A stretch of DNA of 64,000 nt. It comes from Streptomyces mutabilis (GTDB lineage Bacteria > Actinomycetota > Actinomycetes > Streptomycetales > Streptomycetaceae). Shown piece after piece: positions 51,473-63,000 of the stretch. The position numbers were made by a program, and so were the translations under genes. Every line of letters begins with the position of its first letter. Position 1 is the first letter of the stretch. The notes below the pieces were generated by a model. It saw only the letters and a program-made list of their open reading frames with translations. It made no database searches and had not been told where the DNA came from. Where the stretch lies: assembly GCF_014649815.1 (NCBI RefSeq), contig NZ_BMTT01000010.1:186001-250000 (forward strand). The letters are read 5' to 3'.

Positions 51473-51576
51473 CGGCATTAATGCCGGAAGGGCATTACTA
51501 CTTACGTGGTCCTTCCGGTTGACAGGTCAATTCCATTTGTCGTGCACTGTTTTGATCAGGTTCCGGTACCTACAAT
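51473..51576 (+). promoter_or_regulatory. hppA promoter region with operator-like palindromes
   Basis: In AT-richer DNA upstream of hppA, CGGCATTAATGCCG (51473-51486) is a perfect 14-base palindrome, and GGCATTA recurs at 51491-51497. TTGACAGGTCAA (51519-51530) is a second near-perfect palindrome that contains a -35-like TTGACA. TACAAT (51571-51576) is a good -10 hexamer, giving a leader of about 37 bases. Proposed from sequence. Confidence 0.5.
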
Positions 51577-51619
51577 CCCGTCCACATCTTGAGCTCAGCC
51601 CAAGCGTCAAGGAGGACGA

Positions 51620-54025
51620 ATGGCGGAGCTTTCCACCCCTCATCAGTTGGGTGATCCCTCCTCCCTCGCGGCCGCCGTGCTGACCGACGGAAACCGTGCC
51701 CTGGTCGCGGTCATCGCGGTCGTCGCACTGGCCGCGCTGGTGCTCGCGGGAGTCCTGGTACGCCAGGTGCTCGCTGCGGGCGAGGGAACCGACAGCATGA
51801 AGAAGATCGCGGCGGCCGTCCAGGAAGGTGCCAACGCCTATCTGGCCAGGCAGCTTCGCACGCTCGGCGTATTCGCCGTCGCCGTGTTCTTTCTGCTCAT
51901 GCTGCTGCCCGCGGACGACTGGAATCAACGTGCCGGGCGATCGATCTTCTTCCTGATCGGCGCGGCGTTCTCCGCGGCCACCGGCTATATCGGCATGTGG
52001 CTCGCCGTGCGCAGCAATGTGCGCGTCGCCGCGGCGGCGCGGGAAGCGACACCCGCCCCGGGCGAACCGCAAAAGGATCTCACCGTCGTCGCGCACAAGG
52101 CTACGAAGATCGCATTTCGTACGGGCGGCGTGGTCGGCATGTTCACGGTGGGGCTCGGCCTGCTGGGCGCCTGCTGCGTGGTACTGGTCTACGCGGCCGA
52201 CGCGCCGAAGGTCTTGGAGGGCTTCGGCCTCGGTGCCGCGCTGATCGCGATGTTCATGCGCGTCGGCGGCGGCATCTTCACCAAGGCCGCCGACGTCGGC
52301 GCCGACCTGGTCGGCAAGGTCGAGCAGGGCATTCCGGAGGACGACCCGCGCAACGCCGCGACCATCGCCGACAACGTGGGCGACAACGTCGGCGACTGCG
52401 CGGGCATGGCGGCTGACCTCTTCGAGTCGTACGCCGTGACCCTGGTCGCCGCGCTGATCCTCGGCAAGGTGGCCTTCGGCGACTCCGGCCTGGCGTTCCC
52501 GCTGCTGGTGCCGGCGATCGGCGTGATCACCGCCATGATCGGCATCTTCGCGGTGGCACCCCGGAGGTCCGACCGCAGCGGCATGAGCGCGATCAACCGG
52601 GGATTCTTCATCTCCGCCGTGATCTCACTGGTGCTGGTGGCGGTGGCCGTCTTCGTCTACCTCCCCGGGAAGTACTCGGAGCTGGACGGCGTCACCGACG
52701 CGGCGATCGCGGGCCGGGACGGCGACCCGCGGGTCCTGGCGCTCGTCGCGGTGGCCATCGGCATCGTGCTCGCCGCCCTGATCCAGCAGCTCACCGGCTA
52801 CTTCACCGAGACCACCCGACGCCCCGTCAGGGACATCGGCAAGACCTCGCTCACCGGTCCCGCCACCGTCGTCCTCGCCGGTATCTCGATCGGTCTCGAA
52901 TCCGCCGTCTACACCGCCCTCCTGATCGGCCTCGGCGTCTACGGGGCGTTCCTGCTCGGCGGTACGTCCATCATGCTGGCGCTGTTCGCCGTGGCACTGG
53001 CCGGCACCGGCCTGCTCACCACGGTCGGTGTCATCGTCGCCATGGACACCTTCGGCCCGGTCTCCGACAACGCGCAGGGCATCGCCGAGATGTCCGGCGA
53101 CGTCGAGGGCGCCGGCGCCCAGGTCCTCACCGACCTGGACGCCGTCGGCAACACCACCAAGGCCATCACCAAGGGCATCGCCATCGCCACCGCCGTACTC
53201 GCCGCCGCGGCCCTCTTCGGGTCGTACCGCGACGCCATCACCACCGGCGCGGCGGACGTGGGCGAGAAACTCAGCGGCGAGGGCGCGCCGATGAGCCTGA
53301 TGATGGACATCTCGCAACCCAACAACCTCGTCGGGCTCATCGCGGGCGCGGCGGTCGTCTTCCTCTTCTCGGGGCTGGCGATCAACGCGGTGTCGCGGTC
53401 GGCGGGCGCGGTGGTCTTCGAGGTGCGGCGCCAGTTCCGGGAGCGGCCCGGAATCATGGACTACAGCGAGAAACCCGAGTACGGCAAGGTCGTCGACATC
53501 TGCACCAGGGACGCCCTGCGGGAACTCGCCACGCCCGGACTGCTCGCCGTGATGGCGCCCATCTTCATCGGCTTCACGCTCGGCGTGGGCGCGCTCGGCG
53601 CGTTCCTGGCGGGTGCGATCGGCGCGGGCACGCTCATGGCGGTGTTCCTCGCCAACTCCGGTGGCGCCTGGGACAACGCCAAGAAACTCGTCGAGGACGG
53701 CCACCACGGCGGCAAGGGCAGCGAGGCGCACGCCGCCACTGTGATCGGCGACACGGTCGGCGACCCGTTCAAGGACACCGCGGGCCCGGCGATCAACCCG
53801 CTGCTGAAGGTCATGAACCTGGTGGCGCTGCTCATCGCGCCGGCGGTCATCAAGTTCTCCTACGGCGCCGACGAGAGCATCGCCGCGCGGGTGCTGATCG
53901 CCGTCGTCGCGTTCGGCGTCATCGCCGCGGCGGTCTACGCCTCCAAACGGCGGGGCATCGCCATGGGTGACGAGGACGACGCCGACCCGACTCCCAAGTC
54001 GGCCGATCCGGCGGTGGTTTCGTAG
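51620..54025 (+). CDS. hppA: Proton-translocating membrane pyrophosphatase
   Basis: The product has 801 residues with about 16 helices and AAGGAGGACGA before the ATG. The catalytic loop shows DVGADLVGKVEQGIPEDDPR and NAATIADNVGDNVGDCAGM with the acidic pyrophosphate/Mg2+ ligands. A second set is near the C-terminus (NSGGAWDNAKKLVEDGHHGG, VIGDTVGDPFKDTAGPAINP). AVGNTTKAITKGIAI has Lys where K+-dependent enzymes have Ala, so this is the K+-independent H+ pump type. It couples pyrophosphate hydrolysis to proton export. The C-terminal ~30 residues form a charged cytoplasmic tail. Confidence 0.97.
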   Translation: MAELSTPHQLGDPSSLAAAVLTDGNRALVAVIAVVALAALVLAGVLVRQVLAAGEGTDSMKKIAAAVQEGANAYLARQLRTLGVFAVAVFFLLMLLPADDWNQRAGRSIFFLIGAAFSAATGYIGMWLAVRSNVRVAAAAREATPAPGEPQKDLTVVAHKATKIAFRTGGVVGMFTVGLGLLGACCVVLVYAADAPKVLEGFGLGAALIAMFMRVGGGIFTKAADVGADLVGKVEQGIPEDDPRNAATIADNVGDNVGDCAGMAADLFESYAVTLVAALILGKVAFGDSGLAFPLLVPAIGVITAMIGIFAVAPRRSDRSGMSAINRGFFISAVISLVLVAVAVFVYLPGKYSELDGVTDAAIAGRDGDPRVLALVAVAIGIVLAALIQQLTGYFTETTRRPVRDIGKTSLTGPATVVLAGISIGLESAVYTALLIGLGVYGAFLLGGTSIMLALFAVALAGTGLLTTVGVIVAMDTFGPVSDNAQGIAEMSGDVEGAGAQVLTDLDAVGNTTKAITKGIAIATAVLAAAALFGSYRDAITTGAADVGEKLSGEGAPMSLMMDISQPNNLVGLIAGAAVVFLFSGLAINAVSRSAGAVVFEVRRQFRERPGIMDYSEKPEYGKVVDICTRDALRELATPGLLAVMAPIFIGFTLGVGALGAFLAGAIGAGTLMAVFLANSGGAWDNAKKLVEDGHHGGKGSEAHAATVIGDTVGDPFKDTAGPAINPLLKVMNLVALLIAPAVIKFSYGADESIAARVLIAVVAFGVIAAAVYASKRRGIAMGDEDDADPTPKSADPAVVS

Positions 54026-54066
54026 TCACCGCCGCACTGCTGCTTACGGAGCGCAGATCAAGGGGC

Positions 54067-54100
54067 GGGCGGGCGGCGCGTGTTGGCGCGTCGTCCGCCC
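54067..54100 (+). terminator. Probable terminator after hppA
   Basis: Fourteen-base arms with two G-T type mismatches (54067-54080 and 54087-54100) lie 42 bases past the stop, enclosing a six-base loop. Confidence 0.6.
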
Positions 54101-54249
54101 GTCTCGTGCGGGCGCACACTCTTCACCGTGAGCCTTATCTCTCTTGGTGCAAATGGCTGCAATACGGTCTTAACGGATGTTCGTCCTGCGGATGTCCTCC
54201 ATCCGGCGTGTATGTTCCGGGGCCGAGAGCCATGGAAGGGACCAATCCG

Positions 54250-54825
54250 GTGAACAAGAAGCTCGCGGCCGCACTGTCCGGCGGTGCGGTACTGGTACTG
54301 GCGCTGACGGGATGCAGCAGCAGCGACGACGGCAACGAGAAGCTGGACGCCTGGGCGAAGGAGGTCTGCGACGCGGTACAGCCGCAGGCCAAGAAGATCG
54401 AGTCCGCCAACGCCGCGATCCAGAAGGAGACGTCGGACAACAGCACGCCCGCCGAGGTCCAGAAGACCGACGCGCAGGCGTTCCAGGACATGTCCGACGC
54501 CTACAAGGCGATGGGCAGCGCCGTCCAGAAGGCCGGGGCCCCGGACGTCGAGGACGGTGAGAAGAAGCAGAAGGACGCCGTCACCGAGCTCAACAGCCTC
54601 TCCTCGTCGTACGCCTCCCTGAAGAAGCAGGTGGAGGCCCTGGACACCGACGACCAGGCGAAGTTCGCCGACGGCCTCAAGGACATCGCGACCGAGCTCA
54701 ACAAGCTCAGCAAGAGCGGCAGCGACGCGCTGAGGACCCTGGAGGAGGGCGACGTCGGCCAGGCGATGGCCAAGCAGGCCAGCTGCAAGTCGGCCTCGGT
54801 GACGCCGTCGGCGGCCGCCGGCTGA
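54250..54825 (+). CDS. Small secreted lipoprotein, helical
   Basis: The product has 191 residues from GTG 54250 (MNKKLAAALSGGAVLVLALT) with lipobox LTGC and then an SSSDDG linker. The mature part is predominantly helical and polar (LDAWAKEVCDAVQPQAKKIE; ELNSLSSSYASLKKQVEALD), with two Cys (EVCDAV and QASCKS) that may pair. No domain is recognised, and similar lipoproteins are common in Streptomyces. ATG 54232, in frame, would lengthen the signal peptide by six residues; GGAAGGGA upstream of the GTG favours 54250. Confidence 0.8.
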   Translation: MNKKLAAALSGGAVLVLALTGCSSSDDGNEKLDAWAKEVCDAVQPQAKKIESANAAIQKETSDNSTPAEVQKTDAQAFQDMSDAYKAMGSAVQKAGAPDVEDGEKKQKDAVTELNSLSSSYASLKKQVEALDTDDQAKFADGLKDIATELNKLSKSGSDALRTLEEGDVGQAMAKQASCKSASVTPSAAAG

Positions 54826-54871
54826 CGTCCGCTCCGGAGGCAGGGGGCGACCGGCGGGCCACAATGGTGGT

Positions 54872-56389
54872 GTGAGTAACGCCAGCCTGTCCCCCCTGCC
54901 CTCCGCCGACCGCCCCGACGTCACCGCCCGGCTGCGGGACGCCCTGCTCGGCGCGTCCTTCACCGCCGACGGACTGCTGGAGCTGCTCGGCGCCCCCGCC
55001 TACGCGGCGCTGTCACGCAGCGAGACCGTGCCCGCGCTGCGGGCCACCCGCGGCGACACGCCGCTCGAACGGCTCGTCAGGCTCTTCCTGCTCCAGCAAC
55101 CCGTGCCCCACGCGCGCGTGGCGGACGTCCTGCCCGTCGACGCCTGCCTGGAGAGCGGCTGGCTGGTGCGCGCGGGCGACGACGAGGTAGCCGCCACCGT
55201 GGACGTACGACCGTACGGCGGGCCGGGCGGCGAGGACTGGTTCATCGTCTCCGACCTGGGCTGCGCGGTCGGTGGCGCCGGCGGCATCGGCAACCACGCC
55301 GAGGGCGTCGTCCTCGGCGTCGGCGGCGCCTCCATGACGCTGGCCGGCCTCACCGTCCGTACGCCCGTCTCCACCGCCCTGGACCTCGGCACCGGCTCCG
55401 GCATCCAGGCTTTGCACGCCTCCCGCCACGCCACGCGTGTGACGGCGACCGACGTCAACCCGCGCGCCCTGCACATCACCGCGCTCACCCTCGCCCTCTC
55501 CGGTGCCCAGGACGCCGACCTGCGCGAGGGCTCCCTCTACGAGCCCGTCCGCGACGACGAGACGTACGACCTGATCGTCTCCAACCCGCCCTTCGTGATC
55601 TCGCCCGGCGCCCGGCTCACCTACCGGGACGGCGGGATGGCCGGGGACGATCTGTGCCGCTCGCTCGTTCAGGAGACGGGGGAGAAGCTGAACGAGGGCG
55701 GGTTCGCGCACTTCCTCGCCAACTGGCAGCACGTGGAGGGGGAGGACTGGACGGACCGGCTGCGCTCCTGGGTGCCGCGCGGCTGTGACGCCTGGATCGT
55801 GCAGCGCGAGGTGCAGGACATCACGCAGTACGCCGAGCTGTGGCTCAGGGACGCCGGTGACCACCGCGCCGACCCGGCCGAGTACCAGGCGCGGTACGAC
55901 GCGTGGCTGGACGAGTTCGAGGCGCGCAAGGTCAAGGCCGTCGGCTTCGGCTGGATCACCCTGCGCCGCACCGCCGCGGCGGAGCCCGCGATCACCGCCG
56001 AGGAGTGGCCGCACCCCGTCGAGCAGCCCCTCGGCGAGGCGGTCCGCGCGCACTTCGACCGCGTCGACTACCTGCGCGCCCACGACGACGCGGCCCTCCT
56101 GGAGGCCCGCTTCGCACTGGCCGGCGAGGTCGTCCAGGAACAGGTCGGCCTGCCCGGCGCCGAGGACCCCGAGCACGTCGTCCTGCGGCAGAACCGCGGG
56201 ATGCGCCGCGCCACCCGGATCGACACCGTCGGCGCGGGCTTCGCGGGCGTCTGCGACGGCACCATGAGTGCCGGCCGCATCCTGGACGCCATCGCCCAAC
56301 TGGTCGGCGAGGACCCGGTGGCGCTGCGCGACCGCACGCCCGCCCAGATCCGGCTGCTGGTGGAGCAGGGATTCATCGAACCGGCGTAG
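54872..56389 (+). CDS. N5-glutamine/HemK-like class I methyltransferase with extra domains
   Basis: The product has 505 residues. The central SAM domain has LDLGTGSGIQALHASRHATR (motif I), ATDVNPRALHITALTLALSG (motif II) and YDLIVSNPPFVISPG (NPPF, base/amide-N methylation). An N-terminal ~150-residue domain (DUF7059-like) and a C-terminal ~180-residue winged-helix region flank it. This three-part layout is conserved in actinobacteria. NPPF implies methylation of an amide or exocyclic amine (protein Gln, rRNA or DNA), but the target is unknown. The GTG at 54872 is the start. Confidence 0.82.
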   Translation: MSNASLSPLPSADRPDVTARLRDALLGASFTADGLLELLGAPAYAALSRSETVPALRATRGDTPLERLVRLFLLQQPVPHARVADVLPVDACLESGWLVRAGDDEVAATVDVRPYGGPGGEDWFIVSDLGCAVGGAGGIGNHAEGVVLGVGGASMTLAGLTVRTPVSTALDLGTGSGIQALHASRHATRVTATDVNPRALHITALTLALSGAQDADLREGSLYEPVRDDETYDLIVSNPPFVISPGARLTYRDGGMAGDDLCRSLVQETGEKLNEGGFAHFLANWQHVEGEDWTDRLRSWVPRGCDAWIVQREVQDITQYAELWLRDAGDHRADPAEYQARYDAWLDEFEARKVKAVGFGWITLRRTAAAEPAITAEEWPHPVEQPLGEAVRAHFDRVDYLRAHDDAALLEARFALAGEVVQEQVGLPGAEDPEHVVLRQNRGMRRATRIDTVGAGFAGVCDGTMSAGRILDAIAQLVGEDPVALRDRTPAQIRLLVEQGFIEPA

Positions 56390-56562
56390 ACCGGGCGGCC
56401 GGCGGTCCCCGTCGCCCGGCTTCCCGGCCGTGCGCGAGAAACGAGCCACGGGCGGACACCCGTCGGCCCCCCGTTCACCTCGGGTTCGCCTGCCCGCCGC
56501 CCGTGCGTGGCAGCCTCCACGAGGCTGCACACGCAGGTCTGGAGCAAAGGGGCACGGGGACC

Positions 56563-56760
56563 ATGGAGAGCGGGCCGGCGATCTTCGCGGGATTGGTGTT
56601 CGCCCTGTTCGGGGCCGGTCTGCTGGTGTGGACCGCGACACGGGTGCGGCACGGCCGACCCGTCGCGCACGGTGTGAGCCCCGTCGCATCGGCGACCGTC
56701 GCGAGCCTCGCCGGAGTCGTCGCGCTGGCCGTCGGGGCATGGTGCCTGACCCGCGTCTGA
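56563..56760 (+). CDS. Small membrane protein, 65 residues
   Basis: ATG 56563 follows GGGGCACGGGGACC. Two hydrophobic segments (AIFAGLVFALFGAGLLVWTA and TVASLAGVVALAVGAWCLTR) are joined by a basic loop RVRHGRPVAHG. I do not recognise the family. It is placed between the methyltransferase and topA. Confidence 0.6.
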   Translation: MESGPAIFAGLVFALFGAGLLVWTATRVRHGRPVAHGVSPVASATVASLAGVVALAVGAWCLTRV

Positions 56761-57029
56761 GGGGCCGGTTCCGGACGCCGGCCGCGCCCCCGCCCGGGTA
56801 GCCGGGGGGTCGCACTTCGGATACACGCGTCAGGGCCGGTCAGTACTCCGGCGGCAGGAACAGGGTTCGTCGGGTTACCGTTCGAGTGGCCGTTGCGGGC
56901 TTTTCCTGTTTGACACGGGGGCGGGAGGTACCGTCACACTCCGCAGCGACACGACCGAAACGCAGCACGACCCGACCCCGGGAGCACTGCCTGGGGAGGC
57001 CCCAGCGTCGACCGGAGAGAAGAGCGAAG

Positions 57030-59897
57030 TTGTCCCCGACCAGCGAGACCGCGAACGGCGGCCGCCGACTCGTCATCGTCGAGTCGCCTGCCAAGGCGAA
57101 GACGATCAAGGGCTATCTCGGCCCTGGATACGTCGTCGAGGCGAGCGTCGGGCACATCCGCGACCTTCCCAGCGGCGCCGCGGAGGTGCCGGAGAAGTAC
57201 ACCGGCGAGGTCCGCCGCCTCGGCGTGGACGTCGAACACGACTTCCAGCCGATCTATGTGGTCAACGCGGACAAGAAGGCACAGGTCAAGAAGCTCAAGG
57301 ACCTGCTGAAGGACTCCGACGAGCTCTTCCTCGCCACCGATGAGGACCGCGAGGGCGAGGCCATCGCCTGGCACCTCCAGGAAGTCCTCAAGCCGAAGAT
57401 CCCGGTCAAGCGCATGGTGTTCCACGAGATCACCAAGGACGCCATCCGGGCCGCCGTCGCCAACCCGCGCCAGCTCAACCAGAAGCTCGTCGACGCCCAG
57501 GAGACCCGCCGCATCCTCGACCGCCTCTACGGCTACGAGGTCTCGCCGGTCCTGTGGAAGAAGGTCATGCCGCGCCTGTCGGCCGGCCGCGTCCAGTCCG
57601 TCGCGACCCGGCTCGTGGTCGAGCGGGAGCGCGAGCGCATGGCGTTCCGCTCCGCCGAGTACTGGGACCTCACCGGCACCTTCGCCACCGGCCGCGCGGG
57701 CGCCGCCTCCGACCCGTCGTCGCTGGTCGCGCGCCTGCAGACCGTCGACGGCCGGCGCGTCGCGCAGGGCCGCGACTTCGACTCCCTGGGGCAGCTGAAG
57801 AGCGCGAACACCCTCCACCTCGACGAGGCGAACGCCCGCGCGCTCGCCGCCGCGCTGGAGAACACGCGCTTCGCGGTGCGCTCCGTCGAGTCCAAGCCGT
57901 ACCGCCGCTCGCCGTACGCGCCGTTCCGTACCACCACGCTGCAGCAGGAGGCCTCGCGCAAGCTCGGCTTCGGCGCCAAGGCGACGATGCAGATCGCGCA
58001 GAAGCTGTACGAGAACGGCTACATCACCTACATGCGTACGGACTCGACGACGCTGAGCGACACGGCGGTCGCCGCCGCCCGCGCCCAGGTCACGCAGCTG
58101 TACGGCGCCGACTACCTGCCCGCCCAGCCGCGGACGTACGCCGGCAAGGTCAAGAACGCGCAGGAGGCGCACGAGGCGATCCGCCCCTCCGGCGACCGCT
58201 TCCGCACGCCCGCCGAGACCGGGCTGACCGGCGACCAGTTCAAGCTGTACGAGCTGATCTGGAAGCGGACCGTCGCCTCCCAGATGAAGGACGCGACCGG
58301 CAACAGCGTCACCGTGAAGATCGGCGGCGCCGCCTCCGACGGCCGGGACGTCGAGTTCAGCGCGTCCGGCAAGACGATCACCTTCCACGGCTTCCTCAAG
58401 GCCTACGTCGAGGGCGCCGACGACCCGAACGCCGAGCTGGACGACCGCGAGCGCCGGCTGCCGCAGGTCGCCGAGGGCGACGCGCTGACGGCCGCGGAGA
58501 TCACGGTCGACGGCCACGCCACCAAGCCCCCGGCCCGCTACACCGAGGCGTCGCTGGTCAAGGAGCTGGAGGAGCGCGAGATCGGCCGCCCGTCGACGTA
58601 CGCGTCGATCATCGGCACCATCCTGGACCGTGGCTACGTCTTCAAGAAGGGCACGGCACTCGTCCCGTCCTTCCTCTCCTTCGCCGTGGTCAACCTCCTG
58701 GAGAAGCACTTCGGCCGGCTCGTCGACTACGACTTCACCGCCAAGATGGAGGACGACCTCGACGCCATCGCCCGCGGCGAGGCCCAGGCCGTGCCGTGGC
58801 TGCGGCGCTTCTACTTCGGCGAGGGCGACGGTGCCGGCAACGGCGGCGCCGCCGACGCCGGCAACGGCGACGGGGACCACCTCGGCGGCCTCAAGGAGCT
58901 GGTGACCGACCTCGGCGCCATCGACGCGCGCGAGGTGTCCTCCTTCCCCGTCGGCGACGACATCGTGCTGCGCGTCGGCCGCTACGGCCCGTACGTCGAG
59001 CGCGGCGAGAAGGACGCCGAGAACCACCAGCGCGCCGACGTCCCCGAGGACCTGGCGCCGGACGAGCTGTCCGTCGAGCTGGCGGAGGAACTGCTCGCCA
59101 AGCCGAGCGGCGACTTCGAGCTGGGCACCGACCCGGCCACCGGCCACGCCATCGTCGCCAAGGACGGCCGCTACGGCCCGTACGTCACCGAGGTGCTGCC
59201 CGAGGGCACCCCGAAGACCGGCAAGAACGCCGTGAAGCCGCGCACGGCCTCGCTGTTCAAGTCGATGTCCCTGGACACGGTGACCCTCGACGACGCCCTG
59301 AAGCTCATGTCGCTGCCGCGCGTCGTCGGCACCGACGCGGAGGGCGTGGAGATCACCGCGCAGAACGGCCGCTACGGCCCGTACCTGAAGAAGGGCACGG
59401 ACTCGCGGTCCCTCACGTCCGAGGAGCAGCTCTTCACGATCACGCTTGAGGAGGCGCTGGCGATCTACGCCCAGCCCAAGCAGCGTGGCCGGGCCGCGGC
59501 CAAGCCGCCGCTGAAGGAGCTGGGCACCGACCCGGTCAGCGAGAAGCCGGTCGTCGTCAAGGACGGCCGCTTCGGCCCGTACGTCACCGACGGCGAGACC
59601 AACGCGACCCTGCGCTCCGGCGACAGCGTCGAGGACATCACGCCGGAGCGCGGCTACGAGCTGCTCGCCGAGAAGCGCGCCAAGGGCCCCGCCAAGAAGA
59701 CGGCGAAGAAGGCCACGAAGAAGACGGCCGCCAAGAAGGCTCCGGCCAAGAAGACCGCCGCGAAGAAGACGGCGGCGGCGAAGACGACGGCCGCCAAGAA
59801 GACCACGGCCAAGACCGCGGCGAAGAAGACGGCCACCAAGACGGCCACGAAGACGGCGGCCAAGAAGGCGACCGCCGCCAAGACGTCCGAGGACTGA
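57030..59897 (+). CDS. topA: DNA topoisomerase I
   Basis: The product has 955 residues from a TTG at 57030, with GGAGAGAAGAGCGAAG upstream. The Toprim domain has [20 protein letters not shown] and [16 protein letters not shown] (DxD metal site). The catalytic Tyr is in [12 protein letters not shown] (about residue 334). Instead of zinc fingers the C-terminus has four GRYGPYV-type repeats. A ~60-residue tail follows (about 895-955) of [13 protein letters not shown] units that binds DNA and gives Streptomyces TopA its high processivity. topA transcription in S. coelicolor responds to supercoiling. TTGACA at 56910-56915 is a candidate -35. Confidence 0.97.
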   Translation: MSPTSETANGGRRLVIVESPAKAKTIKGYLGPGYVVEASVGHIRDLPSGAAEVPEKYTGEVRRLGVDVEHDFQPIYVVNADKKAQVKKLKDLLKDSDELFLATDEDREGEAIAWHLQEVLKPKIPVKRMVFHEITKDAIRAAVANPRQLNQKLVDAQETRRILDRLYGYEVSPVLWKKVMPRLSAGRVQSVATRLVVERERERMAFRSAEYWDLTGTFATGRAGAASDPSSLVARLQTVDGRRVAQGRDFDSLGQLKSANTLHLDEANARALAAALENTRFAVRSVESKPYRRSPYAPFRTTTLQQEASRKLGFGAKATMQIAQKLYENGYITYMRTDSTTLSDTAVAAARAQVTQLYGADYLPAQPRTYAGKVKNAQEAHEAIRPSGDRFRTPAETGLTGDQFKLYELIWKRTVASQMKDATGNSVTVKIGGAASDGRDVEFSASGKTITFHGFLKAYVEGADDPNAELDDRERRLPQVAEGDALTAAEITVDGHATKPPARYTEASLVKELEEREIGRPSTYASIIGTILDRGYVFKKGTALVPSFLSFAVVNLLEKHFGRLVDYDFTAKMEDDLDAIARGEAQAVPWLRRFYFGEGDGAGNGGAADAGNGDGDHLGGLKELVTDLGAIDAREVSSFPVGDDIVLRVGRYGPYVERGEKDAENHQRADVPEDLAPDELSVELAEELLAKPSGDFELGTDPATGHAIVAKDGRYGPYVTEVLPEGTPKTGKNAVKPRTASLFKSMSLDTVTLDDALKLMSLPRVVGTDAEGVEITAQNGRYGPYLKKGTDSRSLTSEEQLFTITLEEALAIYAQPKQRGRAAAKPPLKELGTDPVSEKPVVVKDGRFGPYVTDGETNATLRSGDSVEDITPERGYELLAEKRAKGPAKKTAKKATKKTAAKKAPAKKTAAKKTAAAKTTAAKKTTAKTAAKKTATKTATKTAAKKATAAKTSED

Positions 59898-59945
59898 TCC
59901 GGTCTCAGGGCACCGTGCGGCGGCACCCGTCGTTCGCTGAGCGAA

Positions 59946-59974
59946 CGCCCCGGCGCCTTTTCGGTGCCGGGGCG
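59946..59974 (+). terminator. Terminator after topA
   Basis: CGCCCCGGCGCC/GGTGCCGGGGCG arms (one G-T pair) with a TTTTC loop, 48 bases past the topA stop. A small GTTCGCTGAGCGAAC inverted repeat precedes it. Confidence 0.8.
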
Positions 59975-60030
59975 TGCGTACGTTCGGCCGGGAACGTCGG
60001 ACTGTCGGTGACGACCGATAGGCTGAACGC

Positions 60031-63000
60031 ATGACGCGAGCCGAGCAGCCAACGGCCCCTCACCCCGACCCGGACGACGCCCTCGTCGCGGACTCCCGCG
60101 AGCGTGCCGTCCGCGCCCTGCTGCGCCGACCGCGGTTGCGGCGGTTGTGGAGTGCACAGCTCGTGGGTGGTGTCGGCGACATCCTCGCCCTCCTGGTGCT
60201 GGTCCTCCTCGCCGTGCAGGCCGCGATCGGCGCGGGCTCCTTCGGCGGCGGTTACCGGGGCGTGGCGTTCGCAGTGGCGACCGTTTTCGGCGTACGCATC
60301 CTCGCGACGCTGCTCTTCGGCGCCGTCCTGCTCGGCCCGCTCACCTCGCTCACCTCTCCGGACGGCCCGCTCGACCGCCGCTGGACCATGGTCGGCGCCG
60401 ACGGGCTGCGGGCCGCCCTGCTGATCGTGGCGCCGCTCTGGATCGGCTGGACGCCGGACGACGCGCTGGCCTACCTCCTGGTGACCGTCTTCGTCACCGG
60501 GGTCGCCGAGCGCTTCTGGACCGTGTGCCGGGAGAGCGCGGCGCCCGCACTGCTGCCCGCGCCGCCCCCGGAGGGCGCGACGGTACGGCCGCTGCCGGAC
60601 CACATGGACGCGCTGCGCCGCCTGTCGTTGCGCACGGGGTTCGTGGCGGTGCCGCTCGCCGGTGCCGTGCTGGTCGTCGCGGGTCTCCTCAACAACCTGC
60701 TGGGCGCCGGCGTGGACTGGTTCGCCGAGCACCAGGCGGCGCTCGGTTCGTACGTCGCGGCCGGGCTGTTCGCCGCGTCCCTGTCCGTCGTCAGCTTCCT
60801 GGAGCTGCCCTCGGTGCGCACCCCGCGCGCGCGGTCGCCGCTGGAGGGCATGCGCCGACCCAAGAGCGGGACGGGCGCCGACAAGGGCCGCACCGGCGCC
60901 CTGCCCCTGCTGGTGTTCGCCTGCGCGGCGGTTGCCGCGGTGGTGGCCGCCGCGGTCGCCGTGGCGGTGCTGCACGCCAAGGATTTGGGTGGCGGCCCGG
61001 TGCTGTACGGGCTGACGGTGGGCGCGCTGACCGGCGGGGTCGTCGTCGGCATCCGTACGGCGCCCGCCCTGTTGCCGTCCCTGTCGCGCCGGCGGCTGCT
61101 GGCGCTGGCGATCGCCTTCGCCGGCGTCGCCCTGCTGGCCGCCGGGCTCGTCCCGGACGACACCACCGTGCTGCTGCTCCTGGCGCTGGCCGGCGCGGCG
61201 TCGGGCGTGTCCGCCAACACCGGGCACACACTGCTCGACCAGGAGACCGAGGACCACCGCCGGGCGCGGACGACCGACCACCTGCACGCGGTCGTCCGGG
61301 TGTACGTGGCGCTCGGCGCGATCGTCGCCCCCGTGGTGGCGGCGGCGATCGGACCGCACCGGCTGGAGAACGGCAAGTTCGTCTTCGCGCACGGCGGCGC
61401 CGCGTTCACGCTGATGCTGGCCGGCGCGCTGCTGCTGCCGGTGGCCGCACTGGTGCTCGCCAAGGTCGACGACCGCTCCGGGGTGCCGCTGCGGCAGGAC
61501 CTGCGGGACGCACTGCTCGGCGGCGACGACCCGGTGCCGGCACCCGCGGCGAACGGATTCTTCATCGCCCTGGAGGGCGGCGACGGCGCCGGCAAGTCCA
61601 CCCAGGCCGAGGCCCTCGCCGAGTGGATCCGCGGCAAGGGGCACGAGGTCGTGCTGACCCGTGAGCCGGGGGCGACCCCCGTGGGCAAGCGCCTGCGCTC
61701 CATCCTGCTCGACGTGTCGAGCGCCGGCCTGTCGCACCGCGCGGAGGCGCTGCTGTACGCCGCCGACCGCGCGGAGCACGTCGACACCGTGGTCCGGCCC
61801 GCCCTGGAGCGCGGCGCCGTGGTCATCTCCGACCGGTACATCGACTCCTCGGTGGCCTACCAGGGCGCCGGGCGTGATTTGTCGCCGACCGAGATCGCCC
61901 GCATCAACCGTTGGGCGACCGACGGGCTCGTACCCCACCTGACCGTGCTCCTGGACGTCTCGCCGGAGGCCGCGCGTGAGCGGTTCACCGAGGCGCCGGA
62001 CCGGCTGGAGTCGGAGCCCGCCGAGTTCCACGCGCGCGTGCGCTCCGGCTTCCTGGCCCTGGCCGCCGCCGACCCCGGGCGCTACCTGGTGGTGGACGCC
62101 GGGCAGGAGCCCGAGGCCGTCACCACCGTCGTGCGCCACCGGCTCGACCAGGTGTTGCCGCTGTCCGAGGCCGAGATCAAGGCCCGGGAGGAGGCACGCC
62201 GCAGAGCCGAGGAGGAAGCGCGGCGCAAGGCCGAGGAGGAGGCCGCGCGCAAGGCCGAGGAGGAGCGCCTGGAGCGCGAGCGCCTCGAACAGCTGGAGCG
62301 GCTGCGTGCCGAGGAGGAGGAGCGCAAGCGGCGCGAGCTGGAGGAGGCGCAGCGGCGCGAGGCCGAGCGGCAGGCGGAGGAGGCCCGGCAGCGGGCCGAA
62401 GAAGCGCGCCGGAAGGCCGAGGAGGAGCGGGCGCGGCTCCTCGCGGAGGAGAAGGCGCGGGCCGAGGAGGATGCGCGCCGCCGCAAGCAGGCCGAGGAGG
62501 AGGAGCGGCTGCGGGCCGAGGCCGAGGCCCTCCGCCTGGAGAAGCAGCGCAAGGCCGAGGAGGCGCTGATGCGGGCCGAGCTGGCACGCCGGGCGGCGGA
62601 GCAGGCGGCGGCCGCGGCCGCGGCCGGCCCGAAGCCGACGGCTCCCCCTGCGGCCGACGCGCCCCGCCCGGCTCCGCCCGCACGGCACCACTCGGACGCG
62701 GCGACCGTGCCGACCCCGATCGTGACCCCGGCGAACGCGTCCGGCGGTCCGGCGGAGGACACGGCGGTACTGCGTCCGGTGCGGGACCCGGAGGACTCGC
62801 ACGGCGACGCCGGTGAGGGCGGCGCCCGTGACGGTGGGGCGCCCGGAGAGTCCGAGTCCGAGGTGACGGCAGAGCTGCCCAAGCCGCCCGCCGCGACAGG
62901 CGCGGCGGACGAGACGGCGGTCCTGCCGGCGGTGGAGCCGCGGGCCGAAGACGAGACGGCGGTCCTGCCGCCCGTCACGCCGTCAGCCGCCGACGAGACG

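Noticed and set aside
59905-62802. Long minus-strand frame opposite the tmk fusion
   Set aside because: Antisense shadow. The plus strand has membrane helices and a complete thymidylate kinase.
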